Positions 55,367 to 64,000 of a DNA stretch of 64,000 nucleotides are shown one piece after another (within the stretch, counting starts at the first letter, position 1; the number at the start of each line of letters is the position of its first letter). Made by a program: the position numbers and the translations under genes. Under the pieces are notes generated by a model. That model saw only the letters and a program-made list of their open reading frames with translations. It did no database searches and had not been told where the DNA came from. The stretch comes from Aestuariivivens sediminis (GTDB lineage: Bacteria; Bacteroidota; Bacteroidia; Flavobacteriales; Flavobacteriaceae): positions 124,001 to 188,000 of the forward strand of contig NZ_JAKMCP010000004.1 in assembly GCF_022662105.1 (NCBI RefSeq), given 5' to 3'.

Positions 55367-56137
55367 TTGAAAAAGCATTCCTACATTCTACTCTTAATCC
55401 TGGCCCTGCTGGTGTTTCAATGTAAATCGTCTAAGAGCTTAAGCCTTGGAAAAGCGAACTTAAATTTGTCGACAAAGCAAATTATAAGGGAGAACCTTAA
55501 GCAAACCCCGGAGTTTAGAACCTTGGCTTCCCGCGTTAAAATTGATATCGAAGACGGTCATAGCTCCAAGGGTTATACGGTGAATCTACGGATAGAAAAA
55601 GACAAGCGGATTTTGTTGACCTCGTCACCAATTTCGGTAGTAAAGGCCCTAATTACGCCGGACAGAGTAAGTTTTTATAATAAGTTGGACAAAACCTACT
55701 TTGATGGGGATTATATTTATTTAAGTAAGTTATTGGGAACCCATTTGGACTTTGTAAAGGTTCAAAACCTGCTGTTGGGGGAGGCATTATATAACCTCAA
55801 GGGGGATTCCTATAAATCCTTTATCCATCAGAATAAGTATGCGCTACAACCAAAAAGGGACCAGGAACTTATTGAAATTTTTTATCTATTAAATCCTTCA
55901 CATTTTAAAATAGACTCCCAACAGATCTCACAGCCGAAACTGTTAAGACATTTACAAATTGACTATTTGCAATATCAGGAAGTCGATAAACAAAGGCTTC
56001 CGGAACGGATAAAAGTGATTGCTCTTGAAGCCAATGAAGAGCTCATTGTTGGATTGGAATTCAAAGGGATGTCCTTAAATGAAGATTTAAGATTTCCTTT
56101 TAGAATTCCTTCGGGATATCATGAAATAGAGCTGTAA
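55367..56137 (+). CDS. DUF4292 lipoprotein
   Basis: A TTG start gives a lipoprotein signal with C19 (LLVFQCKSS). The mature part of about 235 residues fits DUF4292, a Bacteroidota family with a LolA/LolB-like all-beta fold seen in RVKIDIEDGHSSKGYTVNLR and VKALITPDRVSFYNKLDKTY. It might carry lipid-linked material in the periplasm, but no function is proved. A TAATG overlap couples it to the EnvC-like gene. Confidence 0.85.
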   Translation: MKKHSYILLLILALLVFQCKSSKSLSLGKANLNLSTKQIIRENLKQTPEFRTLASRVKIDIEDGHSSKGYTVNLRIEKDKRILLTSSPISVVKALITPDRVSFYNKLDKTYFDGDYIYLSKLLGTHLDFVKVQNLLLGEALYNLKGDSYKSFIHQNKYALQPKRDQELIEIFYLLNPSHFKIDSQQISQPKLLRHLQIDYLQYQEVDKQRLPERIKVIALEANEELIVGLEFKGMSLNEDLRFPFRIPSGYHEIEL

Positions 56138-57360
56138 TGATAAACAAAAAATACATTTTTAGAGTGACCTTGTATATTTTGGTCTTGCTAACCAGCCATG
56201 CTTTTTCTCAAAATAGAAAGCAAGAACTGGAAACGCGTCGACAGGAATTACGTCGGGAAATTCAAAAAATCAATGAATTACAAGCGGAGAACAAATCTAA
56301 GGCTAAATCGCAATTGTCATTGATTGAAGACTTCAATTATAAAATTACGGTGCTCAACAACTTAATTAAGGTTACCAACCAGCAAGCCAATTATTTAACC
56401 CGGGAAATTAATGACAATCAAAAAAAGATAAGCGTGCTCAGGGAAGAATTAAAGCAGCTCAAGGCGGATTATGCCGATATGGTGGTAAAGTCCTATAAAA
56501 GTAAAAACAAGCAAAGTAAAGTGATGTTTTTGCTGTCTTCAAACGATTTTAAACAAGCCTATAAACGCCTGCAATATATAAAGCAATATGCCAATCATCA
56601 AAAGCAACAAGGAGAAACCATTACATCCAAGACCCGGGAGCTTCAAGAAATTAACAAGAATTTGTTAAAGCAAAGAGAGGAAAAAGAAGCGCTTATTTCA
56701 GAAAATAAGGCTACCCAGAAGTCATTGGAGGCCGCCAAAAAACAACATGTAACCTTAATGCAATCCATTAAGAAAAATATTAACAGATATACGGCACAAA
56801 TAAAGGCAAAACAACAGGAAGCAGATCGCATTGACAGGGAAATTGAAAAAATAATTAAAGAAGCCATCGCACGGTCCAATAAACGGGCCGGGAAATCCGA
56901 ATCATCATCCAGTTTTGCTTTAACGGCTGAAGAAAAACTTCTGGCATCGAATTTTGTGGCCAATAAAGGGAAATTACCATGGCCCGTGGAAAAGGGCTTT
57001 GTAAAAGTGCGCTATGGCGCCCAGCCACATCCCATTAACAGGTCGCTTATTATTAAAAGTAACGGGGTTCGTATTGCCACCGAAAAAGGCGCTCAGGTTC
57101 GAACCGTTTTTAATGGTGAGGTTATAGGTGTTATTACACTTAAAAATGTCAATCCTTTGGTGATGGTCCGTCATGGTAATTATATAACGACTTACAAAAA
57201 CCTATCAAAAGTATATGTAAAAGAAGGAGATAATGTATCTACAAAACAGGTTATTGGTGAGGTGGCAACCAATAGATCCACCGGAGAAACCATCCTAAGT
57301 TTTGTAGTTTCCAAGGAAAGCAATACACAAGATCCTTCGGCATGGATTTACAAGATGTGA
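56137..57360 (+). CDS. EnvC-like murein hydrolase activator (degenerate LytM domain)
   Basis: A signal peptide (ending SHAFSQ) is followed by a long coiled coil (about residues 25-240) and a C-terminal LytM/M23 domain (about 285-407). The coiled coil plus LytM order is that of EnvC, which activates amidases at division. The zinc ligands of active M23 enzymes are missing: no HxGxD, and the final block reads LSFVVSKES where active enzymes have LHFE. It is thus probably an activator, not a hydrolase. The order TPR, DUF4292, EnvC-like is common in Flavobacteriaceae. Confidence 0.9.
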   Translation: MINKKYIFRVTLYILVLLTSHAFSQNRKQELETRRQELRREIQKINELQAENKSKAKSQLSLIEDFNYKITVLNNLIKVTNQQANYLTREINDNQKKISVLREELKQLKADYADMVVKSYKSKNKQSKVMFLLSSNDFKQAYKRLQYIKQYANHQKQQGETITSKTRELQEINKNLLKQREEKEALISENKATQKSLEAAKKQHVTLMQSIKKNINRYTAQIKAKQQEADRIDREIEKIIKEAIARSNKRAGKSESSSSFALTAEEKLLASNFVANKGKLPWPVEKGFVKVRYGAQPHPINRSLIIKSNGVRIATEKGAQVRTVFNGEVIGVITLKNVNPLVMVRHGNYITTYKNLSKVYVKEGDNVSTKQVIGEVATNRSTGETILSFVVSKESNTQDPSAWIYKM

Positions 57361-57413
57361 ATTGCCGAGGCTAACCGGCATCGGGTTTTGGGCCCTTAAG
57401 CACGGTGTAAGAA

Positions 57414-57923
57414 CTATTCAAACAAAGCCTTTAACTCTGTAGCATCGTTGGGTTTAATTTTTCCGGCTAGCAAAAGACTGAGTTGTTTACGTCGTAACGC
57501 GGCAGCAAAGCGCTCTTTCTCTATGGAAGATTCCGGGGCAACCTGAGGTACGGCAACGGGTCGACCGGTATCATCTACGGCCACAAAGGTATAAATGGCC
57601 TCATTGGCTTTGGTGCGTTCGCCGGATTCGCGGTCTTCAATCCAAACGTCTATAAATACTTCCATAGAGGTTTTAAACGCTCGGGAAACTTTAGCTTCAA
57701 CTGTAACCACACTCCCTAAGGGAACGGCTTTAGTAAAAGCCACGTGGTTAACAGAGGCGGTCACAACAATGCGTCTGCTATGTCTTCTGGCGGCAATACT
57801 GGCTGCACGATCCATACGGGCCAATAATTCGCCTCCGAATAAATTGTTTAAAGGATTGGTTTCCCCCGGTAAAACCATATCGGTAAGAATGGTTTTAGAT
57901 TGTTCTGGCGTTTTTACTTGCAT
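57414..57923 (-). CDS. Acyl-CoA thioesterase (hot-dog fold)
   Basis: The 169-residue protein has the YciA/BFIT-like pattern: PGETNPLNNLFGGELLARMD with the catalytic Asn/Asp region, then VTASVNHVAFTKAVPLGSVV and the EAIYTFVAVDDTGRP strand. It hydrolyses acyl-CoA in the cytoplasm. It converges with the EnvC-like gene. Confidence 0.9.
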   Translation of the reverse strand: MQVKTPEQSKTILTDMVLPGETNPLNNLFGGELLARMDRAASIAARRHSRRIVVTASVNHVAFTKAVPLGSVVTVEAKVSRAFKTSMEVFIDVWIEDRESGERTKANEAIYTFVAVDDTGRPVAVPQVAPESSIEKERFAAALRRKQLSLLLAGKIKPNDATELKALFE

Positions 57924-58048
57924 CTTTTGTCAAGGATTTGATGACCGCAAAGGTACTATGCTTTTAAGTTTTTAGGAAGTAAAAAGCAACTCAATTTTAT
58001 AACTATGAAATCAATGCGGTAAGGTTACGGGGACAACAACACCCTAAT

Positions 58049-59395
58049 TTAAGGTGCCACCCTAACAATGAACATTTTTTCATGGTGCGGGCTGTTTGCC
58101 TTCAATTTCATGGCTTTAGAAGCTAATTCTAAATCACTGAATGCTTCGTTATATACAAAATAATAGTCGCTAATGTTATCGAAGAAGAAACGGATGTTCG
58201 AATAGCCTTCAGATTTTAATCTTTTTATAAAAGTATCTTTTTCTAAAGCATCCTTAAAAGCATCTAAAATGAGATAAAAGCCACTATTTACGTTATCAGC
58301 ACCCTTTATAATTTGAATGATATTAGGACTTTTTCTAAACGTCAGATCATCTTCGCGTACGGCCTTATCATCCCCTTTGGCTGATATCAGTTGAGGTTCC
58401 GGAGAACTTGTAATGGGTGGTGTAGTACTGGTATTTGAATGACTCGCGTTCACCGTTTGGTCCAGATTTCGAATGATATTGATCCAGGCATCCTTGTTGT
58501 GGGTTTTCCTTATTTCTCGAACCGCACTAAGCGCATCAGAACCTGTTTCATAACTCGCATAGATGACCTCATGTAAACCATATTTGTTTACACCGATGTA
58601 TCTGGCCGGATAACCCAGTAATCGAAGTTGACGCACCATTTTAGTTGAGTTTTCCTTTACTCGAAACGCACCCGCAACAATGTGATAGTTTCCTGTTTGC
58701 TTGATGGCATTCAGGGTAATGGCAGGAAGGGGATTTAAACTAAAAGTGGCTTCTTGGATCTTCGTTTCAAGTTGCTGATTAGCTTGTTCCTGTGCTAATT
58801 GATTGTGGGTTTCAATGGTGTTGACGTAATAGTTGGAAGCAGTAAAGCCACCTAAAGTTAAAGCGATCAAGGCAACTGCAGCGTATTTTAAATAGGACTT
58901 GGTTTTGCGCCTTGCCGGAGTAAAACCTATGGGGACAACGCGTTCAACGGCTTCTGCAGTGTCCTTATACACTTCTCGAATAATAGCAGGGGACTCAAAA
59001 TCAGACAGCCCAAATGCATCAGTTAAATAGTTCAGGCGATAGGTCGGTTCAAACAGGATTTTGCCTTCCTGGTTAAAAACAATTTCCCCGATATTTTTAA
59101 ACGTCAGCGTCTCTCCTTCGGTGAGATATGATTTTAAGAGTTTTACCCGTTTGGCTATTTTTTTATTGGCGACATCAAATGGTACTTTTTCCACCTCAGC
59201 AATATAATGGGCCAACAAGCCATCATTCTTTTGAATTTGCTCATTAAAGGATAACACTTTTTTTGGTGGGAAAAAAGCCTGCGACGACTCATCTATGGTC
59301 GCAGATACGCGTTGTGTTAAAAACGATCCAAAATCAGGGATCGTCACACAGTCGTATCTATAAAGTAAATCGCTGATGTAGGTTTCTAGTTGCAT
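58049..59395 (-). CDS. HU-like/SPOR-domain membrane protein
   Basis: Residues 1-135 match the HU-CCDC81 type bacterial domain (ETYISDLLYRYDCVTIPDFG, the start of a HU-like fold). A single membrane helix follows near residue 175 (YLKYAAVALIALTLGGFTAS), then a linker and two SPOR-like repeats (about residues 235-310 and 375-448, with GNYHIVAGAFRVKENSTKMV). SPOR domains bind denuded peptidoglycan at the septum. The protein therefore likely links a cytoplasmic DNA-binding-like domain to the wall. It is divergent from dprA. Confidence 0.88.
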   Translation of the reverse strand: MQLETYISDLLYRYDCVTIPDFGSFLTQRVSATIDESSQAFFPPKKVLSFNEQIQKNDGLLAHYIAEVEKVPFDVANKKIAKRVKLLKSYLTEGETLTFKNIGEIVFNQEGKILFEPTYRLNYLTDAFGLSDFESPAIIREVYKDTAEAVERVVPIGFTPARRKTKSYLKYAAVALIALTLGGFTASNYYVNTIETHNQLAQEQANQQLETKIQEATFSLNPLPAITLNAIKQTGNYHIVAGAFRVKENSTKMVRQLRLLGYPARYIGVNKYGLHEVIYASYETGSDALSAVREIRKTHNKDAWINIIRNLDQTVNASHSNTSTTPPITSSPEPQLISAKGDDKAVREDDLTFRKSPNIIQIIKGADNVNSGFYLILDAFKDALEKDTFIKRLKSEGYSNIRFFFDNISDYYFVYNEAFSDLELASKAMKLKANSPHHEKMFIVRVAP

Positions 59396-59495
59396 GAAAA
59401 CAAAGTTAAAAAATTATAAATATAGAATAATTTTGACATGAAGTATTTATCAACAGTTTAAAAAATTTCTTTACTTGCATCATAAATAAAAATTT

Positions 59496-60599
59496 ATGTC
59501 CGACAGCGAATTACATTACATCCTGGCTTTACAACACGTCTCTAATATTGGAGACATTATCGCTAAGCGCCTCATCGCATATTGCGGTTCGGCCGAAGCC
59601 GTGCTAAAAGAGAAAAGACAAAATCTGCTTAAGATTTCTGGAATCGGGGAGACCACCATTTCCGATTTATACAAAGTCAAGCATTTAATTGAGGCGGAAA
59701 AGGAATTGATTTTTATTAAAGACCACCATATTAAAACGTCTTATTTTGAAGAGGACCATTATCCATATCGATTAAAACATTGTATTGATGCCCCTATCTT
59801 ATTGTTCCAAACCGGAACCATAAACCTGATGAACCAACCCATTATAAGTATTGTCGGGACACGAAAGATTACCACCAATGGGATAGCATTTTGCGAAGAT
59901 TTAATAAACACCATAAAGCCTTATAACCCCGTAATAGTTTCTGGTTTTGCCTATGGAACAGATATTACGGCCCATAAGGCCGCCATTAAAAATGGCTTAC
60001 AAACCATTGGGTGTTTAGCGCATGGATTCAATCAAATTTATCCGAAAGCCCATAAAAAATATGTTTATGAGGTAGAAAAGCATGGTGGATTTTATACTGA
60101 CTTTTGGAGTACGGCGACCTTCGATAGGAATAATTTTTTAAAGCGAAACCGGATTATCGCAGGTTTAAGTGAAGCCACGATTGTTATAGAATCGGCTGAA
60201 AAGGGAGGAAGTTTAGTTACGGCCGATATTGCCAATTCATACAACCGGGACGTGTTTGCCGTACCGGGAAGAACGTCAGATTTACAAAGTGTGGGATGTA
60301 ATAATTTGATTAAATTTCATAAGGCACATATGTTAACAACACCTTTGGATCTGCCATATATGTTAAGTTGGAAATTAGAGGAGGATACGAAGCGATCCGT
60401 TCAAAAACAATTATTTGTTGAATTGGATGAGACGGAAGAGGTTATTTACAATTACCTTAAGACAGAGGAAAAACAACAATTGGACCGTATTGCTTTAGAC
60501 TGTAAGCTACCTATATTTAAAGTGAGCAGTACCTTATTAAATATGGAATTGAAAGGCGTTGTTAGGCCGTTACCGGGAAAATTGTTTGAGGTGGCCTAG
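59496..60599 (+). CDS. dprA: DNA-processing protein DprA
   Basis: DprA loads RecA on incoming single strands during natural transformation. An N-terminal HhH-like region (KISGIGETTISDLYKVK) precedes the Rossmann-like domain with SIVGTRKITTNGI, VSGFAYGTDITAHKAAI, GGFYTDF and SAEKGGSLVTADIANSYNRD. A C-terminal winged-helix domain is present. The length is 367. This suggests competence for DNA uptake. Confidence 0.95.
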   Translation: MSDSELHYILALQHVSNIGDIIAKRLIAYCGSAEAVLKEKRQNLLKISGIGETTISDLYKVKHLIEAEKELIFIKDHHIKTSYFEEDHYPYRLKHCIDAPILLFQTGTINLMNQPIISIVGTRKITTNGIAFCEDLINTIKPYNPVIVSGFAYGTDITAHKAAIKNGLQTIGCLAHGFNQIYPKAHKKYVYEVEKHGGFYTDFWSTATFDRNNFLKRNRIIAGLSEATIVIESAEKGGSLVTADIANSYNRDVFAVPGRTSDLQSVGCNNLIKFHKAHMLTTPLDLPYMLSWKLEEDTKRSVQKQLFVELDETEEVIYNYLKTEEKQQLDRIALDCKLPIFKVSSTLLNMELKGVVRPLPGKLFEVA

Positions 60600-60603
60600 G
60601 GCA

Positions 60604-61572
60604 TTAATAACCCACTTTTTTCCTTACCCTTTGTAATACCTCATTAGCCACTAACTTGGCCTTTTCTGCACCAAAGGCGAGGGCCTTATCTATCTCATCG
60701 AGATTGGCCATATAGTAATGGTATCGTTCCCGTTGTTCGGCAAAACGGGTTATCATAAGTTCAAATAAGGCCTGTTTGGCATGGCCGTAACCATATCCCC
60801 CTTTTTCATAATTGGCCTTCATTTGGGCAACCTCTGTCTCACTTGCTAATAATCTGTAAATGGCAAAACAGTTGCAGGTTTTCCAATCCTTAGGATCTTC
60901 AAGCGGGGTACTGTCCGTTTGGATAGACATAATTTGCTTACGCAGTTTTTTATCATCCAAAAAGATATTAATAATATTGTCCCTGCTTTTGCTCATTTTT
61001 TCTCCATCAGTCCCGGGGACAAGCATGGTGTTTTCCTGAATTTTACCTTCGGGCATCACGAAGGTTTCTCCCATTTTGGCATGAAAACGAGACGCGACGT
61101 CCCGGGTCATTTCTATGTGCTGTAATTGGTCTTTTCCTACTGGAATAATATGGGCATCATACAACAAAATATCGGCAGCCATGAGCATGGGATAGGTAAA
61201 TAAACCCGAGTTAACATCTTCCAGTCGGTCCGCCTTATCCTTGAAGCTATGTGCTAAGGTGAGTCGCTGATACGGAAAAAAACAGCTTAAATACCAGGAT
61301 AATTCCGTAACCTGAGGAATATCACTTTGTCTGTAAAACACCGTTTTTTCTATATCCAGGCCAAAAGCCAACCAGGTTGCGGCGGTAGAATAGGTATTCA
61401 TTCTAAGTGTTTGGGCCTCTTTAATTTGCGTTAATGTATGTAAATTGGCAATAAACAAATAAGAATCGTTCTCCGGCTTTTCTGCCATTTTAATGGCGGG
61501 TAGAATAGCCCCTAATATATTCCCAAGATGTGGGGTGCCCGTACTTTGTATACCCGTAAGAATTCTTGCCAT
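60604..61572 (-). CDS. trpS: Tryptophanyl-tRNA synthetase
   Basis: This class I synthetase charges tRNA-Trp. TGIQSTGTPHLGNILGA holds the HIGH-type motif, LMAADILLYDAHIIPVGKDQ the Trp site, and GEKMSKSRDN the KMSKS loop. The length (322) is normal for bacterial TrpS. Its 3' end is 4 bases from that of dprA, so the genes converge. Confidence 0.97.
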   Translation of the reverse strand: MARILTGIQSTGTPHLGNILGAILPAIKMAEKPENDSYLFIANLHTLTQIKEAQTLRMNTYSTAATWLAFGLDIEKTVFYRQSDIPQVTELSWYLSCFFPYQRLTLAHSFKDKADRLEDVNSGLFTYPMLMAADILLYDAHIIPVGKDQLQHIEMTRDVASRFHAKMGETFVMPEGKIQENTMLVPGTDGEKMSKSRDNIINIFLDDKKLRKQIMSIQTDSTPLEDPKDWKTCNCFAIYRLLASETEVAQMKANYEKGGYGYGHAKQALFELMITRFAEQRERYHYYMANLDEIDKALAFGAEKAKLVANEVLQRVRKKVGY

Positions 61573-61675
61573 AATGTATCCTCGAATCCCAATAAATAGT
61601 TAAAAGGAATTGTTTTAAATGATTAAACCATGCGCAAAGGTAACTGTTTTGATAAAATTGCTCAATACAATTATG

Positions 61676-61683
61676 TATTTTTG
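61676..61683 (+). promoter_or_regulatory. Bacteroidota -7 promoter element
   Basis: TATTTTTG fits TAnnTTTG and ends 6 bases before the ATG at 61690, which would make the transcript nearly leaderless. Its position supports that start over the upstream ATG at 61630. Confidence 0.4.
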
Positions 61684-61689
61684 GAATCT

Positions 61690-62421
61690 ATGAGGGCATT
61701 TAAATATGTGTTTTGGATTCTTTACCGGGTTTGGTTTTACGTTTTAGTAGCATTGCCGATAATCCTATTGTTTCCTATACTTCTCATTTCTATTTCAAAA
61801 GAATCCTGGTACCCTTTCTTTTTTAAGCTGGCGCGATTGTGGGCGCGATTCATTTTATTTGGGATGGGCTTCAAGGTGAAGATCAGGTATCAGCAAAAAC
61901 CAGAACCCGGGAGGAGCTATATGTTTATTGCCAACCACACCTCTATGGCCGATATTATGTTGATGCTGATTTCGGTTAAAAGCCCATTTGTATTTGTCGG
62001 TAAGAAAGAATTGGCCAGACTGCCCTTATTTGGGTTTTTTTATAAGCGGACTTGCATCATGGTCGATAGAAGTTCGGAAAAGAGTAGAAAAGGGGTGTTT
62101 TTAAGGGCCCAGCGTCGGTTAAAGCAAGGGCTTAGCATTTGTATCTTTCCGGAGGGCGGGGTGCCTGAAGAGCGTATTATTTTGGACGAATTTAAAGATG
62201 GGGCATTCAGATTGGCCATAAACCATAAGATTCCTATAGTTCCAATAACGTTTTTTGACAACAAAAAACGCTTTTCTTATTCGCTTTTTAGCGGAGGCCC
62301 CGGATTGATGCGAGTAAAGGTCCACAAGTTTTTATCGACAGATCATTTAACTATTGAGGATACTAAATTCTTAAATCATCAAGCCAGGACTGTTATTTTG
62401 AATGCCCTGAAAAGCCAATAA
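61690..62421 (+). CDS. 1-acyl-sn-glycerol-3-phosphate acyltransferase (PlsC family)
   Basis: The enzyme adds the second acyl chain in phospholipid synthesis at the inner membrane. A strong hydrophobic helix near residues 10-35 is followed by NHTSMADIMLM (the HX4D catalytic motif), and FPEGGVPEER is the acyl-acceptor motif. About 243 residues from the ATG at 61690 is the normal length. The open frame extends 20 residues further up to 61630. Confidence 0.92.
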   Translation: MRAFKYVFWILYRVWFYVLVALPIILLFPILLISISKESWYPFFFKLARLWARFILFGMGFKVKIRYQQKPEPGRSYMFIANHTSMADIMLMLISVKSPFVFVGKKELARLPLFGFFYKRTCIMVDRSSEKSRKGVFLRAQRRLKQGLSICIFPEGGVPEERIILDEFKDGAFRLAINHKIPIVPITFFDNKKRFSYSLFSGGPGLMRVKVHKFLSTDHLTIEDTKFLNHQARTVILNALKSQ

Positions 62422-62422
62422 A

Positions 62423-62450
62423 AAAACTGCCCTTTAAAAGAGCAGTTTTG
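62423..62450 (+). terminator. Bidirectional terminator between converging genes
   Basis: AAAACTGC (62423-62430) and GCAGTTTT (62442-62449) form an 8-base stem with A-run and T-run on the two sides, as expected for a terminator used from both directions. Confidence 0.75.
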
Positions 62451-62509
62451 TTTGATATTGATTTTCGGACTTAACCATAGAAAATCAATATCCAGATCTA
62501 ACCAAAAAC

Positions 62510-64000
62510 CTAAAATTTAATAGCAAATCCTGTATAAACCCCTATAAAATAAGGCTTAAAATTACCGGAAGTATTGCTAAATGTGTTTATTTGATATTTA
62601 AATAGGGGCTCTAAATTAAAATCTAATCTTTTAGACATTTTATAGTTGAGGCCAAGCCCGAAATTGGCACTGTAACTCACTTTATTGATATTGTTCGCTC
62701 GCCCTAAAAATGTTTTAGAACTATTGTTCTCGGAGTAAATCTTATTTTCATTTAAGAAAAATGAACTAAATCCACCTATTAGGTTAAGTCCGAACTTTTT
62801 ATCCAGAACGGCGTATTGAATTTCCAATGGAATTTCTATATAACCGAATTCCTGATTAATAGAAGTGTCTGTAGCTGAAGATAGTAAGCCCGCACTACTT
62901 TTAAAATTAATATTGTCCGCACCGGCGAATGATGTTGTACTCGCAGAACTTATAGTGGTTAAGGAGTAACCAGAATCATATTTTATGTTTGCAAAAGAAG
63001 CCGAATTGGGAGTTTCACGGGATCCTATCGATTGATAAACGACAACGTCGTTGGTGTTATACCCTAATCGGACCCTGTTGATACCGGAGCGAATCTGTAA
63101 TTTTTTATTAACAGCATAACTGGCCCTTATACCATAGCTCATATTTAATTCACCTGTTTTGGCATTATTGCTCAATTGAGGGTCTATTGAGGAACCTTCA
63201 CCCAAACTATTAAAATAAACAGGCGCAGCGTTTGGGGCAACACTCCACCTGTTAAATTTCTCTTCTTCAATGCGTTCTTTGAGGTCTGTATTGATGATAT
63301 CCTCAAGAGATAGTTCCTCCTGTTCTTCCGCAGCAGTATTGGAATTATTTTTTGCCACTACCGTTGAATCGGCGGTGGTGATGTTGTCGATAAGCGTATT
63401 AGGATTTCCTGAGTTGTCGGGATTATTCCCTAAGTTATCCAGCCCATCCTGTTGCGATGTTGAACGGGTGGCCTTGGCGAGCCTTGTGCTATTCTCCTTT
63501 GCCAGAATTTCTTCAGAAGTACTGTTATCGGTACCCCCATGAGGCGTTTGCGATTTCTCTAAAAGCACATGTTCATTTGAGGTGACCGGAGATTCCACAA
63601 CAGAATGTGGTGAAGGAGGTAATACCCTTAAAGGATGAGTTGTACTTTCCGAATGCCCGCTATTTTCAGTGCCCTTTTCCTGATTGAGATTCAGTTGCTC
63701 TTCGGTACCCGATATGGCCTCGTTACTTGGTTTGTTATAAAGTCCTGCCGGGGTTGCTTCATTGCGGGAACTGTTTTCAATTGTGCTTTCTGTGTCGACT
63801 ACTTGAGGCAAAGGATTTTGTGCATCCTTACTGGAATTAAAATATAAATACCCCATGGTAAGCAACACGGCTAATAGTGCAGCAACACCTCCATATGGCA
63901 ACCAAATTGGAATTATGCGCCGTTTTTTCTTTTTATCCCTCAATCGGGATTCAATAGAATTCCAAACTTCGGGACGAGGACTAACCTCAAAGTCCTTAAA
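62510..64000 (-). CDS. Membrane-anchored outer-membrane beta-barrel-like protein, 5' end outside window
   Basis: The reading frame stays open to the right edge (EVSPRPEVWNSIESRLRDKK precedes the helix), so the start lies beyond 64,000. A helix (IPIWLPYGGVAALLAVLLTM) is followed by a long low-complexity region rich in Ser, Thr, Asn and Glu, then about 250 residues of beta strands ending GVYTGFAIKF, a porin-like C-terminus with terminal Phe. Proteins of this layout in Flavobacteriaceae usually lie next to an ECF sigma factor gene and may act in its control. Here the neighbour is off the edge, so that cannot be checked. I do not recognise a named family. Confidence 0.75.
   Translation of the reverse strand, partial: FKDFEVSPRPEVWNSIESRLRDKKKKRRIIPIWLPYGGVAALLAVLLTMGYLYFNSSKDAQNPLPQVVDTESTIENSSRNEATPAGLYNKPSNEAISGTEEQLNLNQEKGTENSGHSESTTHPLRVLPPSPHSVVESPVTSNEHVLLEKSQTPHGGTDNSTSEEILAKENSTRLAKATRSTSQQDGLDNLGNNPDNSGNPNTLIDNITTADSTVVAKNNSNTAAEEQEELSLEDIINTDLKERIEEEKFNRWSVAPNAAPVYFNSLGEGSSIDPQLSNNAKTGELNMSYGIRASYAVNKKLQIRSGINRVRLGYNTNDVVVYQSIGSRETPNSASFANIKYDSGYSLTTISSASTTSFAGADNINFKSSAGLLSSATDTSINQEFGYIEIPLEIQYAVLDKKFGLNLIGGFSSFFLNENKIYSENNSSKTFLGRANNINKVSYSANFGLGLNYKMSKRLDFNLEPLFKYQINTFSNTSGNFKPYFIGVYTGFAIKF

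Overview
The window is a chromosomal segment of a member of the Bacteroidota, almost certainly a (probably marine) Flavobacteriaceae. Several things point there: the -7 promoter motif TAnnTTTG upstream of several genes and the near absence of Shine-Dalgarno sites; a SprE/PorW lipoprotein of the type IX secretion and gliding system; flavobacterial families recognisable by sequence (DUF6909, DUF4254, DUF6341, DUF6427, DUF4292, a bactofilin next to AtpZ); and an ATP synthase operon atpB-E-F-H-A-G without atpD and atpC. Family names are given from memory of the sequences, with no database search.

Positions 1-33,860 are a large surface polysaccharide (O-antigen, capsule or exopolysaccharide) locus. 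After the tail of a GH3-like gene and a DUF6909 gene come a Wzz-like chain-length protein and the dTDP-L-rhamnose set rfbBACD (RfbD lacks its usual C-terminus). A TviB-type UDP-HexNAc dehydrogenase follows. After a 600-base gene-free stretch rich in small repeats come a small PglC-type phosphoglycosyl transferase, a PglE-type aminotransferase and a PseB-type dehydratase, then gmd and fcl for GDP-L-fucose. From 13,600 to 26,300 the DNA is visibly richer in A+T and holds the strain-specific core: a class II aldolase, an FGGY kinase, an iron-dependent alcohol dehydrogenase, a LicC-like cytidylyltransferase, a Wzx flippase, a LicD phosphotransferase, two Wzy/ligase-type membrane proteins, GT2, GT4 and GT26 glycosyltransferases, a hexapeptide acyltransferase and a secreted WD40-like protein. 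The base composition rises again at ugd, a UDP-xylose synthase gene and a WcaJ-type initiating transferase. A minus-strand operon (CapK-like adenylating enzyme, wecB, GT4) converges on these.

The most interesting element is the aldolase-kinase-dehydrogenase-cytidylyltransferase set plus LicD. LicC/LicD pairs activate and transfer a phosphorylated alcohol as a CDP derivative. No choline genes are present, and three enzymes able to build, reduce and phosphorylate a small carbohydrate sit in the same operon. This suggests a route to an unidentified CDP-activated polyol or related alcohol that decorates the glycan through a phosphodiester.

Positions 33,900-64,000 are mostly housekeeping: purD, upp, a GT9 glycosyltransferase, a PaaE-like reductase, sprE, bactofilin, the ATP synthase operon, a second flippase, dut, a sugar nucleotidyltransferase, TPR and DUF4292 proteins, an EnvC-like factor, a thioesterase, a HU/SPOR cell-wall protein, dprA, trpS, an acyltransferase, and an envelope beta-barrel protein cut by the right edge. 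Oddities here are a four-helix-bundle gene bounded by imperfect inverted repeats inside the atp operon, a strong terminator-like hairpin between atpE and atpF, and a frameshifted GIY-YIG endonuclease remnant between palindromic repeats. I saw no tRNA, rRNA, CRISPR array or transposase gene.
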